64,000 bases of DNA from positions 1 through 64,000 of the forward strand of contig JAFAZH010000048.1 of the NCBI GenBank assembly GCA_019239895.1. Direction: 5' to 3'. The position numbers were made by a program, and so were the translations under genes. The notes beneath the pieces were generated by a model. That model did no database searches. It was given only the letters and a program-made list of their open reading frames with translations, and was not told where the DNA came from. Within the stretch, counting starts at the first letter, position 1; every line of letters begins with the position of its first letter. Below, in pieces: positions 43,058 through 50,853 of this stretch. The stretch comes from Abditibacteriaceae bacterium. GTDB lineage: Bacteria > Armatimonadota > Abditibacteriia > Abditibacteriales > Abditibacteriaceae.

Positions 43058-43981
43058 TTGAAGCTACAACGGAAACACATTCTGGGTTTGCAGGAGATGT
43101 CAGCCGAGGAGATTAACCTTGTGCTCGACACGGCGGCTAACTTCAAAGAAGTGCTGGCGCGGCCTATTCGCAAGGTGCCAGCGTTACGCGGCAAGACCGT
43201 CTGCACCCTCTTTTTTGAGCCTTCCACGCGCACTCGCGCTTCCTTTGAAATGGCGGCGAAGATTCTTTCTGCCGATACGTCGTCTCTTACCGTCGCGGCC
43301 TCCAGTGTGACCAAGGGCGAGACACTTAAAGACACTGTGCTGACGATGCAGGCGATGGGGGTGGACTGCTTTGTGATTCGCCACCCGCAAAGCGGCGCAC
43401 CGGAAATGGCAACACGTTATGTGCGCGGCCACATTCTCAATGCCGGTGATGGTTGCCATGAGCATCCAACGCAAGGCTTGCTGGATTTATTAACCATACG
43501 AGAAGCCAAGGGGCCGATTGAGAATCTGCGCGTCACTATCATCGGTGACCTGCTGCACTCGCGGGTGGCGCGCAGCGATTTCTGGGGCTTGCAAAAATTA
43601 GGAGCTAAGGTCACGCTCTGTGGCCCCGATACCCTGCTGCCGCCTGAGTTCGATAAGTATGGAGCGTGTCTCAAAACTAACTGCGATGCCGCGATTGAAG
43701 GCGCGGATGTGGTCATGCTGCTGCGTCTGCAAAATGAGCGCATGGACGGCATCTATCTGCCCTCGGTGCGGGAATATGCAGCCCTCTATGGCATGAACGC
43801 ACGCCGCCTGAAACGCGCCAAACCCGACGCTATTGTGATGCACCCCGGCCCGATTAATCGCGGCGTGGAAATCTCGAATGAAGTGGCCGATGGCGAGCGC
43901 AACGTCATCTTAGAACAAGTCACCAACGGCGTCGCCGTGCGGATGGCGTTACTGTATTTATTGCTGGGCGGAGAGGAGTGA
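43058..43981 (+). CDS. pyrB: Aspartate carbamoyltransferase catalytic subunit
   Basis: The protein has the carbamoyl phosphate signature FFEPSTRTRASFE, the mobile loop SSVTKGETLKDT, HPTQGLLDLLTI, and RLQNERMDG near the C-terminus. It joins carbamoyl phosphate and aspartate in the second step of UMP synthesis. The frame opens at GTG 43028, but those first ten codons are the arm of the inverted repeat. TTG 43058 (KLQRKHILGL) is the likely start, giving 307 residues, close to the typical catalytic chain. No pyrI regulatory gene is present. Confidence 0.95.
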   Translation: MKLQRKHILGLQEMSAEEINLVLDTAANFKEVLARPIRKVPALRGKTVCTLFFEPSTRTRASFEMAAKILSADTSSLTVAASSVTKGETLKDTVLTMQAMGVDCFVIRHPQSGAPEMATRYVRGHILNAGDGCHEHPTQGLLDLLTIREAKGPIENLRVTIIGDLLHSRVARSDFWGLQKLGAKVTLCGPDTLLPPEFDKYGACLKTNCDAAIEGADVVMLLRLQNERMDGIYLPSVREYAALYGMNARRLKRAKPDAIVMHPGPINRGVEISNEVADGERNVILEQVTNGVAVRMALLYLLLGGEE

Positions 43982-43993
43982 CGGCAGGGCTTG

Positions 43994-44077
43994 GGGTTCA
44001 GGGTTTCGGGTTTGATATACAGGAAGCTATAACTTTCCTGCGTCATGCCTAAACTCCAACCCCGAAACCCTGAACCC
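43994..44077. repeat. Long inverted repeat (GGGTTCAGGGTTTC words), between pyrB and pyrC
   Basis: Arms 43994-44010 and 44061-44077 are perfect 17-nt complements, with a weaker extension outward. The spacer holds a small AGGAA/TTTCCT hairpin. The right arm ends 5 nt before the pyrC ATG. Its GGGTTCAGGGT word recurs in the repeat at 58575-58669. Confidence 0.85.
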
Positions 44078-44082
44078 TAAAT

Positions 44083-45390
44083 ATGGACTTGCTGATTAAA
44101 AACGGACGGGTTATAGACCCATCACAAAACTTGGACACCACAGCCGATGTGCTGATTGAGAACGGGCGCGTAACGGCTATGGGTTCGGAACTCCGCAATC
44201 CGCAGTCCGCAATCCGCAATCTGGATGCGTCTGGTTGCATCGTTGCACCGGGGCTGATTGATCTGCATGTCCATTTGCGCACGCCGGGACAGGAATATAA
44301 AGAAGACACCCAGACCGGCACCACAGCGGCGGCACGAGGTGGAGTGACAACCGTTTGCGTCATGCCCAACACCGCACCACCCATTGATCGCCGCAGCGTG
44401 GTCGAAGACATTTTGCAACGGGCACGCACTGAAGGCAATGGGGTGCATGTGCTGCCAGTCGCTTCGGTCTCGATTGAGGCCAAGAACCTGCAACTTTCTG
44501 AAATGGCTGAACTCAAGGCGGCAGGCGCGGTGGCCGTTTCGGATGACGCCTTTCCGATGCAGGATGCAGGTTTTATGCGCCGGGCCTTTCAATATGCTAA
44601 GACCTGTGATCTCGTGACGATGCTGCACTGTGAAGATACCGCCCTCACGCACGGCGGTTGTATGAACGAGGGCATTGTTTCCAATGAACTGGGCTTGCGC
44701 GGGATGCCACGACTGGCTGAAGAGTTGGCGGTCTTTAAGGCGTGTGCGGTGGCACGGGAAGTCGGCAATCGCATCCATATTCTGCACAATACCACCAAGG
44801 GCGCAGTGGAACAGATTCGACGGGCTAAAAATGATGGTGTGCAGGTGACGGCAGAAGTATGCCCGCATCACTTTGCCCTCACTGATGAGGCGTGTCGCGG
44901 TTATAACACCAATGCCAAAATGAACCCACCCTTGCGGCTGCAAGAAGATATGGAGGCTCTAATTGAAGGTCTCAAAGATGGCACCATTGACGCCATTACC
45001 ACCGATCACGCGCCGCACGCCGCCCATGAGAAAGAGCGTGAGTTCGCCCTGGCTCCCTTTGGCATCGTCGGCCTGGAAACCTTGCTGCCCCTGTGCCTCC
45101 AGTATTTAGTGGAACCAGGGCACCTGACATTGACTCAAGTCATAGAGAAGATGACAGCGGCCCCGGCACGCATTTTGGGCTTGCCTTACGGCACGCTGCA
45201 AAATGGGGCACCAGCCGACATTGTCATTTTTAAGCCCAAAGCGCAGTGGACGCTCCATGCCGAGGACTTAGCCAGCAAATCCAAGAACACGCCTTTCGAT
45301 GGCGTGTCCATGACAGGTCAAGTTGAGGCAACTATTATCGAAGGTAAATTAGTTCACCACAAAGACACAAAGAACACAGAGATTTCGTAA
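44083..45390 (+). CDS. pyrC: Dihydroorotase
   Basis: The metal-binding signature is LIDLHVHLRTPG. Further ligands include the Asp-rich VSDDAFPM region, MLHCED, HILHNTT and the catalytic Asp in TTDHAPHAAHEK. It closes carbamoyl-aspartate to dihydroorotate, the third UMP-synthesis step. It is a type I (bacterial/archaeal long) dihydroorotase, 435 residues. Two repeat-derived segments are translated: about six extra residues (NPQSAIRN at 44194-44217) in the N-terminal beta region, and a C-terminal HHKDTKNTEIS tail encoded by the 45353-45382 repeat arm. Confidence 0.94.
   Translation: MDLLIKNGRVIDPSQNLDTTADVLIENGRVTAMGSELRNPQSAIRNLDASGCIVAPGLIDLHVHLRTPGQEYKEDTQTGTTAAARGGVTTVCVMPNTAPPIDRRSVVEDILQRARTEGNGVHVLPVASVSIEAKNLQLSEMAELKAAGAVAVSDDAFPMQDAGFMRRAFQYAKTCDLVTMLHCEDTALTHGGCMNEGIVSNELGLRGMPRLAEELAVFKACAVAREVGNRIHILHNTTKGAVEQIRRAKNDGVQVTAEVCPHHFALTDEACRGYNTNAKMNPPLRLQEDMEALIEGLKDGTIDAITTDHAPHAAHEKEREFALAPFGIVGLETLLPLCLQYLVEPGHLTLTQVIEKMTAAPARILGLPYGTLQNGAPADIVIFKPKAQWTLHAEDLASKSKNTPFDGVSMTGQVEATIIEGKLVHHKDTKNTEIS
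44191..44224 (+). repeat. In-frame CCGCAAT tandem words within pyrC
   Basis: Four copies of a CCGCA(A/G)T word fall inside the coding sequence and encode LRNPQSAIRNL in the N-terminal part of dihydroorotase, between the first beta strands and LIDLHVH. Confidence 0.75.
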
Positions 45391-45476
45391 AATGGGAAAA
45401 GTGAGGAGTTGTTGCAATCCTCGATTCTCCATCTTCTATCCTCTTCTCTTTGTGCCCTTTGTGTCTTTGTGGTGAA
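45353..45476. repeat. Long inverted repeat (CACAAAGA words), overlapping the pyrC 3' end
   Basis: Left arm 45353-45382 and right arm 45445-45476 pair with about three mismatches. The left arm is translated as the end of PyrC; the right arm ends 15 nt before the carA ATG. The spacer has a CGATTCTCCATCTTCTATCC word shared with the 56448-56588 repeat. Confidence 0.85.
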
Positions 45477-45490
45477 TCAACATATTCAAC

Positions 45491-46675
45491 ATGAAAGCAT
45501 TACTAATTCTAAGTGACGGGACATTTTTTGAAGGCACCAACATTGGGGTGGCGGGGACGACGACTGGAGAGGTCGTCTTCAACACCTCTATGACGGGTTA
45601 TCAGGAGATTCTCACCGACCCTTCCTATGCGGGCCAGATTGTGGCTCTCACTTATCCACTGATTGGCAACTACGGCATTAACGATGACGATAATGAGTCT
45701 ATCAACCCGCAAGTGGCTGGCTTCATCGTCAAAGAGATGTGCGAGAATCCTTCTAACTACCGCAGCGATGCCGCTGGCGATGATTACCTCAAGCAATATA
45801 ACATTGTCGGTATTCAAGGCATTGATGTGCGCGCCTTGGTCAAGAATCTGCGCGATCACGGCGTTATGTTAGGCATGGTGACCACCGAGCATACAGTGGA
45901 AGAGGGCTTAGCGATTCTGCACAACTTGCCCGATTACGACTCAGGTGCCTACGCGCGCCAGGTGACCACCCCGCGCCCCTACCAATGGCAACAGGGGGAA
46001 GCCTTAAAAGTGCAGGAGAATAAAGCGGACAACGCGCCTCTCCACCACACCGCCACTGCCCCACCCGACCAGTGGGAAATGCCCCTAGAAGCCGGGGGAC
46101 GTGTCGTGGTGCTGGATTATGGCACCAAGTTCAACATCCTGCGCAGCCTGCGCGACCGGGGACTGGAAGTTATTGTCCTGCCCTGCACAGCTACCCCCGA
46201 AGAGATTCTCCAATGGCAACCCGATGGCATCCTGCTTTCTAACGGGCCAGGCGACCCAAAGGCACTGGATGAAGAAGTGAAGAATATTCAATCGTTGCAG
46301 CAACAAAATCCCAACTTACCAATGTTCGGCATCTGCCTGGGCCATCAGATTTTAGGTCGCGCTATGGGAGGGGAAACCTTTAAACTGAAATTCGGACACC
46401 GGGGCGCAAACCACCCAGTCAAAGATTTAACGACGGGCAAAGTGCATATCACCACCCAAAATCACGGCTACGCAGTCCAGGCCGATTCCCTGCCAGACGA
46501 TGTGGAAGTAACGCACCTGAACCTGAACGACAACACAGTGGAAGGCTTACGCCACCGCGAAAAACCAGTCTTTTCCGTCCAGTACCATCCCGAAGCCAGT
46601 CCCGGCCCCAAGGATAACGCTTACTTGTTCGATAGATTTGCAGATTTAGTAAAGAAGAAAACAGAATATCCATAG
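45491..46675 (+). CDS. carA: Carbamoyl-phosphate synthase small subunit
   Basis: The N-terminal domain has VFNTSMTGYQEILTDPSYAGQIV and YPLIGNYGIN. The class I glutaminase domain has the nucleophile in FGICLGHQILG and the His/Glu pair in VQYHPEASPGP. It supplies ammonia from glutamine to CarB. The 394 residues match the family. Part of the pyr operon. Confidence 0.96.
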   Translation: MKALLILSDGTFFEGTNIGVAGTTTGEVVFNTSMTGYQEILTDPSYAGQIVALTYPLIGNYGINDDDNESINPQVAGFIVKEMCENPSNYRSDAAGDDYLKQYNIVGIQGIDVRALVKNLRDHGVMLGMVTTEHTVEEGLAILHNLPDYDSGAYARQVTTPRPYQWQQGEALKVQENKADNAPLHHTATAPPDQWEMPLEAGGRVVVLDYGTKFNILRSLRDRGLEVIVLPCTATPEEILQWQPDGILLSNGPGDPKALDEEVKNIQSLQQQNPNLPMFGICLGHQILGRAMGGETFKLKFGHRGANHPVKDLTTGKVHITTQNHGYAVQADSLPDDVEVTHLNLNDNTVEGLRHREKPVFSVQYHPEASPGPKDNAYLFDRFADLVKKKTEYP

Positions 46676-46676
46676 C

Positions 46677-46769
46677 ACGCTAACTTCGTCCGCTAATTTC
46701 ATGCGCCATTTGAACGCTATTTAGCGTCGTAGTTGCGCACAAAGTTAGCGAACGAAGTTAGCGTCCCAT
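46677..46769. repeat. Dispersed ~100-bp element, copy B
   Basis: Terminal inverted repeats ACGCTAACTTCGTCCGCT (46677-46694) and AGCGAACGAAGTTAGCGT (46747-46764) differ at one position. The interior shares CTAATTTCATGCGCCATT and GAACGC with copy A at 11447-11558, and both copies end TTAGCGTCCCATTT. It fills the carA-carB gap. Confidence 0.75.
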
Positions 46770-46779
46770 TTTATACGAT

Positions 46780-48426
46780 ATGCCAAAAAGACCTGATATT
46801 AACAAAGTAATGGTGATTGGCTCTGGCCCGATTGTGATTGGCCAGGCAGCGGAATTTGATTATGCTGGCACCCAGGCGTGCCAGGCGTTGCGCGAAGAAG
46901 GCGTCAGCGTGGTGCTGGTGAACTCCAATCCGGCCACGATTATGACCGATGTGGAAACGGCGGATGCCGTCTACATTGAGCCACTGACGGTTTCCTTCGT
47001 GGAGCAAGTCATTGCCAAAGAGCGGCCCGATGGCCTGTTGCCATCATTGGGCGGACAGACGGGGCTAAACATGGCGTATCGTTTAGCCGAAGCGGGGATT
47101 CTCGACAAATACAATGTTGAACTGCTGGGCACGCCCCTCGAATCCATTAAAAAGGCCGAAGACCGCGACCTCTTCAAAGAAACCATGAAGCGGCTCAACC
47201 AGCCGGTGCCGGAATCGGCGATTGTCGTTTCGATGGAAGAAGCTAAAGCCTTCCGCGACCAGATTGGCTATCCACTCATTATCCGTCCCGCTTATACCCT
47301 CGGCGGCACCGGGGGCGGCATCGCTTACAACGACAAGCAACTTGAGCAGTTTGTGCGTAGTGGTTTAGACCGCTCGCTCATTCACCAAATCTTGCTGGAA
47401 CGCTACCTCAACGGCTGGAAGGAAGTTGAGTATGAAGTGATGCGCGACGGCAACGATACCTGCATCACCATTTGCAACATGGAGAACTTCGACCCGATGG
47501 GTGTCCACACGGGCGACTCCATTGTGGTCGCGCCCTCGCAGACGCTTTCCGACAAAGAGTATCAAATGCTACGCAGCGCGAGTCTGGAAATCATTCGTGG
47601 ACTGGGCATCGAAGGCGGCTGCAATGTGCAGTTGGCCCTCGACCCGAAATCGCCGCAGTATTATGTGATCGAAGTCAATCCGCGTGTGTCCCGCTCTTCG
47701 GCTTTAGCCAGTAAAGCCACTGGCTATCCCATTGCGCGTGTTTCGGCCAAGATCGCCATCGGTTTCCATCTCGATGAAATTCCCAACGCCGTGACGCAAA
47801 AGACCCTGGCGTGTTTTGAACCGGCTCTGGATTACTGCGTGGTAAAAATCCCGCGCTGGCCGTTCGATAAATTCACCACCTCCGACCGGCGCGTCACCAC
47901 GCAGATGAAGGCGACGGGGGAAGTAATGTCCATTGACCGCTCCTTCGAGAGTGCCCTCATGAAAGCCTTGCGCTCGTTGGAAATCGGCGTCTATGGCCTG
48001 CGCAGCAAAGGCGTGGGCTTGCTCACCGAAATGGAAATCGAAGAAAAGCTGCGGGTGCCAACCGATGAACGGATTTTCATTATCGCCGAAGCCTTCCGGC
48101 GCGGCATGATGATCGAAGAAGTCCACGACCTCACCAAAGTAGATTGCTGGTTCTTGCAGAAAATCTGGCACCTCATCGAAATGGAACAGCAATTGAGGAA
48201 CAAGCCCTTGGATGAGTTCACGCCCGACCTGATGCGCAAAGCCAAAAAACTGGGCTTTAATGACCACCATCTAGGCGAACTCATCGGCGTGAAAGAACCG
48301 GAGATTCGCGCCCGCCGCAAAGCAATGGGCATCGCTCCGGTCTATAAAATGGTAGACACCTGCGCTGGTGAATTCGAGGCCCAAACTCCTTACTACTACT
48401 CGTGCTATGAGACTGAAAGCGAGTGA
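46780..48426 (+). CDS. carB: Carbamoyl-phosphate synthase large subunit, N-terminal half only (split CarB)
   Basis: The sequence covers the carboxyphosphate domain (VMVIGSGPIVIGQAAEFDYAG, GLLPSLGGQTGLN, RPAYTLGGTGGG, VIEVNPRVSRSSALASKATG) and the oligomerisation domain, ending PYYYSCYETESE. At 548 residues it is half of the ~1070-residue CarB. The end is where the linker to the second ATP-grasp half normally continues, and a natural stop with an inverted repeat follows. The C-terminal half (carbamoyl-phosphate synthesis and allosteric domain) is not in this window. Split carB genes are known in Aquifex and methanogens. The partner half is presumably elsewhere in the genome. Confidence 0.92.
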   Translation: MPKRPDINKVMVIGSGPIVIGQAAEFDYAGTQACQALREEGVSVVLVNSNPATIMTDVETADAVYIEPLTVSFVEQVIAKERPDGLLPSLGGQTGLNMAYRLAEAGILDKYNVELLGTPLESIKKAEDRDLFKETMKRLNQPVPESAIVVSMEEAKAFRDQIGYPLIIRPAYTLGGTGGGIAYNDKQLEQFVRSGLDRSLIHQILLERYLNGWKEVEYEVMRDGNDTCITICNMENFDPMGVHTGDSIVVAPSQTLSDKEYQMLRSASLEIIRGLGIEGGCNVQLALDPKSPQYYVIEVNPRVSRSSALASKATGYPIARVSAKIAIGFHLDEIPNAVTQKTLACFEPALDYCVVKIPRWPFDKFTTSDRRVTTQMKATGEVMSIDRSFESALMKALRSLEIGVYGLRSKGVGLLTEMEIEEKLRVPTDERIFIIAEAFRRGMMIEEVHDLTKVDCWFLQKIWHLIEMEQQLRNKPLDEFTPDLMRKAKKLGFNDHHLGELIGVKEPEIRARRKAMGIAPVYKMVDTCAGEFEAQTPYYYSCYETESE

Positions 48427-48436
48427 ATTTTAGTTG

Positions 48437-48597
48437 AACCGCCAAGGACGCCAAGGAGCGGAAGAGGGTGAGAAAAGGAGAGGGGGAAACATCGCCACAA
48501 GTTAAAACGGTGAGGGAGCGGCAAGCGTCGTTTCAAATGATATCCACCTCTCCCCTCCTCTTCTCCCCTTCCCCTCTCCTTGGCGTCCTTGGCGGTT
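48437..48597. repeat. Long inverted repeat (CCAAGGACGCC words) after carB
   Basis: Arms 48437-48458 and 48576-48597 are perfect 22-nt complements. Purine-rich and pyrimidine-rich inner stretches (GAGAAAAGGAGAGGG and CTCTCCCCTCCTC) extend the dyad and resemble the glnE insertion. It separates the operon end from the secreted-protein gene. Confidence 0.9.
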
Positions 48598-48612
48598 TAA
48601 TTCAATAGAGTA

Positions 48613-49347
48613 ATGCAACTTTGGAAACTGAGACTTCAGGCATTGCTTTTATGCTTGCTGTTTGTGCCTGCTGCGGTGCAGGCTAAGCCTGAAGGCGAGC
48701 GGCATGAGGTGCAGCATCATGGGTATATCTTTGAGAAGTGGGTGCGCGATACGTTTTTCGATCACTATGAGGCACCTTCTTATACGCAGGAGTGGGATGT
48801 CGCAAAGTCAGCCAACAAGGAATATGGTGGTCTGCCCGTCTCGATTAAAACTACCAAGTATGGCAGTTCGGTGGATTTAGGTGATACCTTGCGCCAGTTT
48901 ACGATCAATGAGAATTTCATGATTATCATTGGTTACTGGAGACAGGAAGGGCCACGTAAACGCATCGTGAACATTGTCGCGGCTACGGTGACTCCAGCAC
49001 TCTGGCAATCGCTGTGGATACCCATTACCTTGCAGGATGTACAGGCTTTAGATGCGGTAGTTAAGAATCGTGCCGCCACCCCCGCCCAGGCCAGGGCCGA
49101 TGCCCACAAGATAAAGTCACAACCACCGTTCACCCGCGCCTTGATGACGGTGAATCCCAAAATTGACAATAAGCATCAACGCCGCTTACAGTGCAGCCTG
49201 CGCTTTGATCTGGTTTTCAGTCGCCTTGCTCCGAAAGCCGATCCTACGCCTCAAGAGAAGCCCCAACTCTTCGGCATTGCGCCGCCCGACCCCTTCCTGT
49301 CCGCTCCGCGCAGTTTTGGCGGGTCAAAAGCCACCGCAAAAGAATAA
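48613..49347 (+). CDS. Secreted protein with a PD-(D/E)XK-like motif pattern
   Basis: A signal peptide (LRLQALLLCLLFVPAAVQA) precedes the segment HHGYIFEKWVRDTFFD, EWDVAKSANKEYGGLPVSIKTTKYGSSVDLGDTLRQ. This gives E41, D62 and a S77-I-K79 strand, a layout like PD-(D/E)XK nucleases. IIIGYWRQEGPRKRIVNIVAATV continues the core. The C-terminal ~60 residues are Pro-rich. Whether it is an active exported nuclease or a degenerate fold is open. A bidirectional terminator follows. Unrecognised family otherwise. Confidence 0.55.
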   Translation: MQLWKLRLQALLLCLLFVPAAVQAKPEGERHEVQHHGYIFEKWVRDTFFDHYEAPSYTQEWDVAKSANKEYGGLPVSIKTTKYGSSVDLGDTLRQFTINENFMIIIGYWRQEGPRKRIVNIVAATVTPALWQSLWIPITLQDVQALDAVVKNRAATPAQARADAHKIKSQPPFTRALMTVNPKIDNKHQRRLQCSLRFDLVFSRLAPKADPTPQEKPQLFGIAPPDPFLSAPRSFGGSKATAKE

Positions 49348-49375
49348 GGCTACAGCTTATTAAAACTGTAGCCTT
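49346..49375. terminator. Bidirectional intrinsic terminator
   Basis: A 10-bp stem, AAGGCTACAG (49346-49355) with CTGTAGCCTT (49366-49375), has a 10-nt loop. It is followed by a T-rich run on the plus strand (ATTTTTAATTTT) and by ATTCTTTT on the minus strand. It ends the secreted-protein gene and the small minus-strand gene that converges on it. Confidence 0.8.
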
Positions 49376-49404
49376 GCACAATTTTTAATTTTACCTTTTA
49401 CCTT

Positions 49405-49764
49405 CTATGTGCCCATGCCTCCGACGGGACCGCCAACGGTGCCGCTGGTGCGGCCATCGCTGCTGGTGGGACTGATGTCCATATCATCTGGCAACGGAAT
49501 ATCTGTGCCAGGGCCAACGGTGGGGCCAACATCCGCCAGGTCTTTATCATCCGGCCCGGTGCCGGAATCTGCCGCGCTACGGGGGATACTGCGCTGGCTA
49601 CCATGATTATCACCGGACACACCCACTGCGCCATCGCCCATGCCATCGCTGCCTGTCTTGTCTCGATCTGTGGCCGCCTGGGTGGAACTGTTCGACGGCA
49701 CATTGGCGGCCATATCCTCTGGGGCAAATAGCATCTCGCTTTGCCTGCAAGTCCATTTTATCAT
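49405..49764 (-). CDS. Hypothetical small, probably disordered protein
   Basis: The 119-residue frame is preceded by AGGAAGAGG 7 nt before the ATG at 49764, which favours it over an overlapping 109-residue frame. The composition is Gly, Asp, Ser, Thr and Pro rich (DSGTGPDDKDLADVGPTVGP) with no predicted fold, membrane segment or known motif. It converges on the terminator at 49346-49375. Function unknown; the ribosome site is the main support. Confidence 0.5.
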   Translation of the reverse strand: MIKWTCRQSEMLFAPEDMAANVPSNSSTQAATDRDKTGSDGMGDGAVGVSGDNHGSQRSIPRSAADSGTGPDDKDLADVGPTVGPGTDIPLPDDMDISPTSSDGRTSGTVGGPVGGMGT

Positions 49765-49837
49765 CGCATTACCTCTTCCTGGTTACACCAATTAGGGTTT
49801 TAGCTCTAATTCATCTGGTGATAGGAACTAGCAAGGC

Positions 49838-50539
49838 TTATGCCGAAATGGGGGCAGCATACGTGTCTGGTGCTGGCGGATAAGACCAGTGCCACCACTC
49901 TGCCGCATAGTTGATTAGTCCCGCCCTGGTTAGAGCGCGGCTGAAGATGCGGTGGGCTAATTGGCCCCGTGCATCTCTTGGATCTAAAACTTGATGGGAT
50001 TCATCCAGAACTGCAATGTCTAGCGCATAACCTGTGCTGTGCTCGGCGGTGGCGTTGGGTCGGGCCACGCAGCTTTCCAGCACCCACTCTAATTCATCAC
50101 GACGCAGCCCCGGTTGCAAAATCGGCAGCAAAACCAAGCCAATATTCCACAGTGCCTGTTGCGTCACTAAGGGCCGAAATCCTTCCCAGAACCCAATTTT
50201 CAAATTGCTGGGCAAGGCATGAGCCGCCCGACGCAGCCGCTCTCCCACCTCAGGGCGCACCCACAAGCGCGGTTCCGCCGCACTCCAGGGTGGCGCAGGC
50301 AGAACTACGACATTAGGAGCGCATTCCCGGACATCATTCAATTCAATAGGCATGGCAACTGGCCCAGAATGCAGGGCGGAAAAATCCGGGCCAGTCAGTG
50401 GATGTAGGTTCATCAGAGCCGCACGCAGTTGCTGCGCGATCTGTGCGGTAGCCAATGGGGAGGGCGTAGCGGGCAGCAACGCCCCGAACGGAGTGGTTAA
50501 AAAATGTCCTAGAGTTGAAGGAGATATCTGTTGATTCAT
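49838..50539 (-). CDS. D-alanyl-D-alanine dipeptidase (VanX-like, M15D)
   Basis: The protein has the M15D zinc ligands: AEHSTGYALDIAV (SxHxxGxAxD-type) and the catalytic Glu/His in EWWHWSYP. Also seen is FWEGFRPLVTQQALW with the transition-state Arg. These enzymes hydrolyse D-Ala-D-Ala for peptidoglycan recycling; vancomycin-resistance VanX is one member. No vanH/vanA genes are present, so a recycling role is likelier. The frame extends to 50590, but homology and position favour ATG 50539. 233 residues. Confidence 0.85.
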   Translation of the reverse strand: MNQQISPSTLGHFLTTPFGALLPATPSPLATAQIAQQLRAALMNLHPLTGPDFSALHSGPVAMPIELNDVRECAPNVVVLPAPPWSAAEPRLWVRPEVGERLRRAAHALPSNLKIGFWEGFRPLVTQQALWNIGLVLLPILQPGLRRDELEWVLESCVARPNATAEHSTGYALDIAVLDESHQVLDPRDARGQLAHRIFSRALTRAGLINYAAEWWHWSYPPAPDTYAAPISA

Positions 50540-50594
50540 GGCAGTCTCGTCTATGAAAAAGCAAGGGGGACTCAAATAAAAAGCAAGCAAGCGT

Positions 50595-50635
50595 CATAAA
50601 AGCAAAATGCACCGACTTCACAGAAGTCGGTGCAT
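50595..50635 (-). terminator. Intrinsic terminator downstream of the methyltransferase
   Basis: A perfect 13-bp stem, ATGCACCGACTTC (50607-50619) with GAAGTCGGTGCAT (50623-50635), has a 3-nt loop and on the minus strand is followed by TTTTGCTTTT. It probably ends the DNA methyltransferase transcript. Confidence 0.75.
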
Positions 50636-50670
50636 GAAATGGACAAGAGTTAAGTTAAACGCCTCAACAA

Positions 50671-50844
50671 ATGACTCTCCCCACGCCACCGACTCCAGAT
50701 GCGCAGCAACAACAAGCACAACAGCTTGCATTGGGGAGCATCAGGTGGCGAGAGAACTTTGACATAGATATAAAACTCTACACAACAAGTAGACTTAATC
50801 GGAGTATAAATAAGCTTCCATCACAGGTCAAGGAGATTCTATAG
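50671..50844 (+). CDS. Possible small protein (57 aa)
   Basis: An ATG-initiated frame of 57 codons, open and AT-rich, lies in the gap between the VanX-like and methyltransferase genes on the opposite strand from both. It reads a Pro/Gln-rich start, then SIRWRENFDIDIKLYTTSRL and NRSINKLPSQVKEIL. No ribosome site is evident. The later part looks protein-like rather than random. Weakly supported. Confidence 0.3.
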   Translation: MTLPTPPTPDAQQQQAQQLALGSIRWRENFDIDIKLYTTSRLNRSINKLPSQVKEIL

Positions 50845-50853
50845 GACATTAAC

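Noticed and set aside
48427..48612. Frameshift continuing carB
   Set aside because: The sequence after the stop is an inverted repeat with no similarity to the second CarB half in any frame, so a split gene is favoured over a sequencing error.
49838..50539. Vancomycin resistance (vanX) gene
   Set aside because: Motifs match M15D peptidases, but vanH, vanA, vanR and vanS are absent; a peptidoglycan recycling role is likelier.
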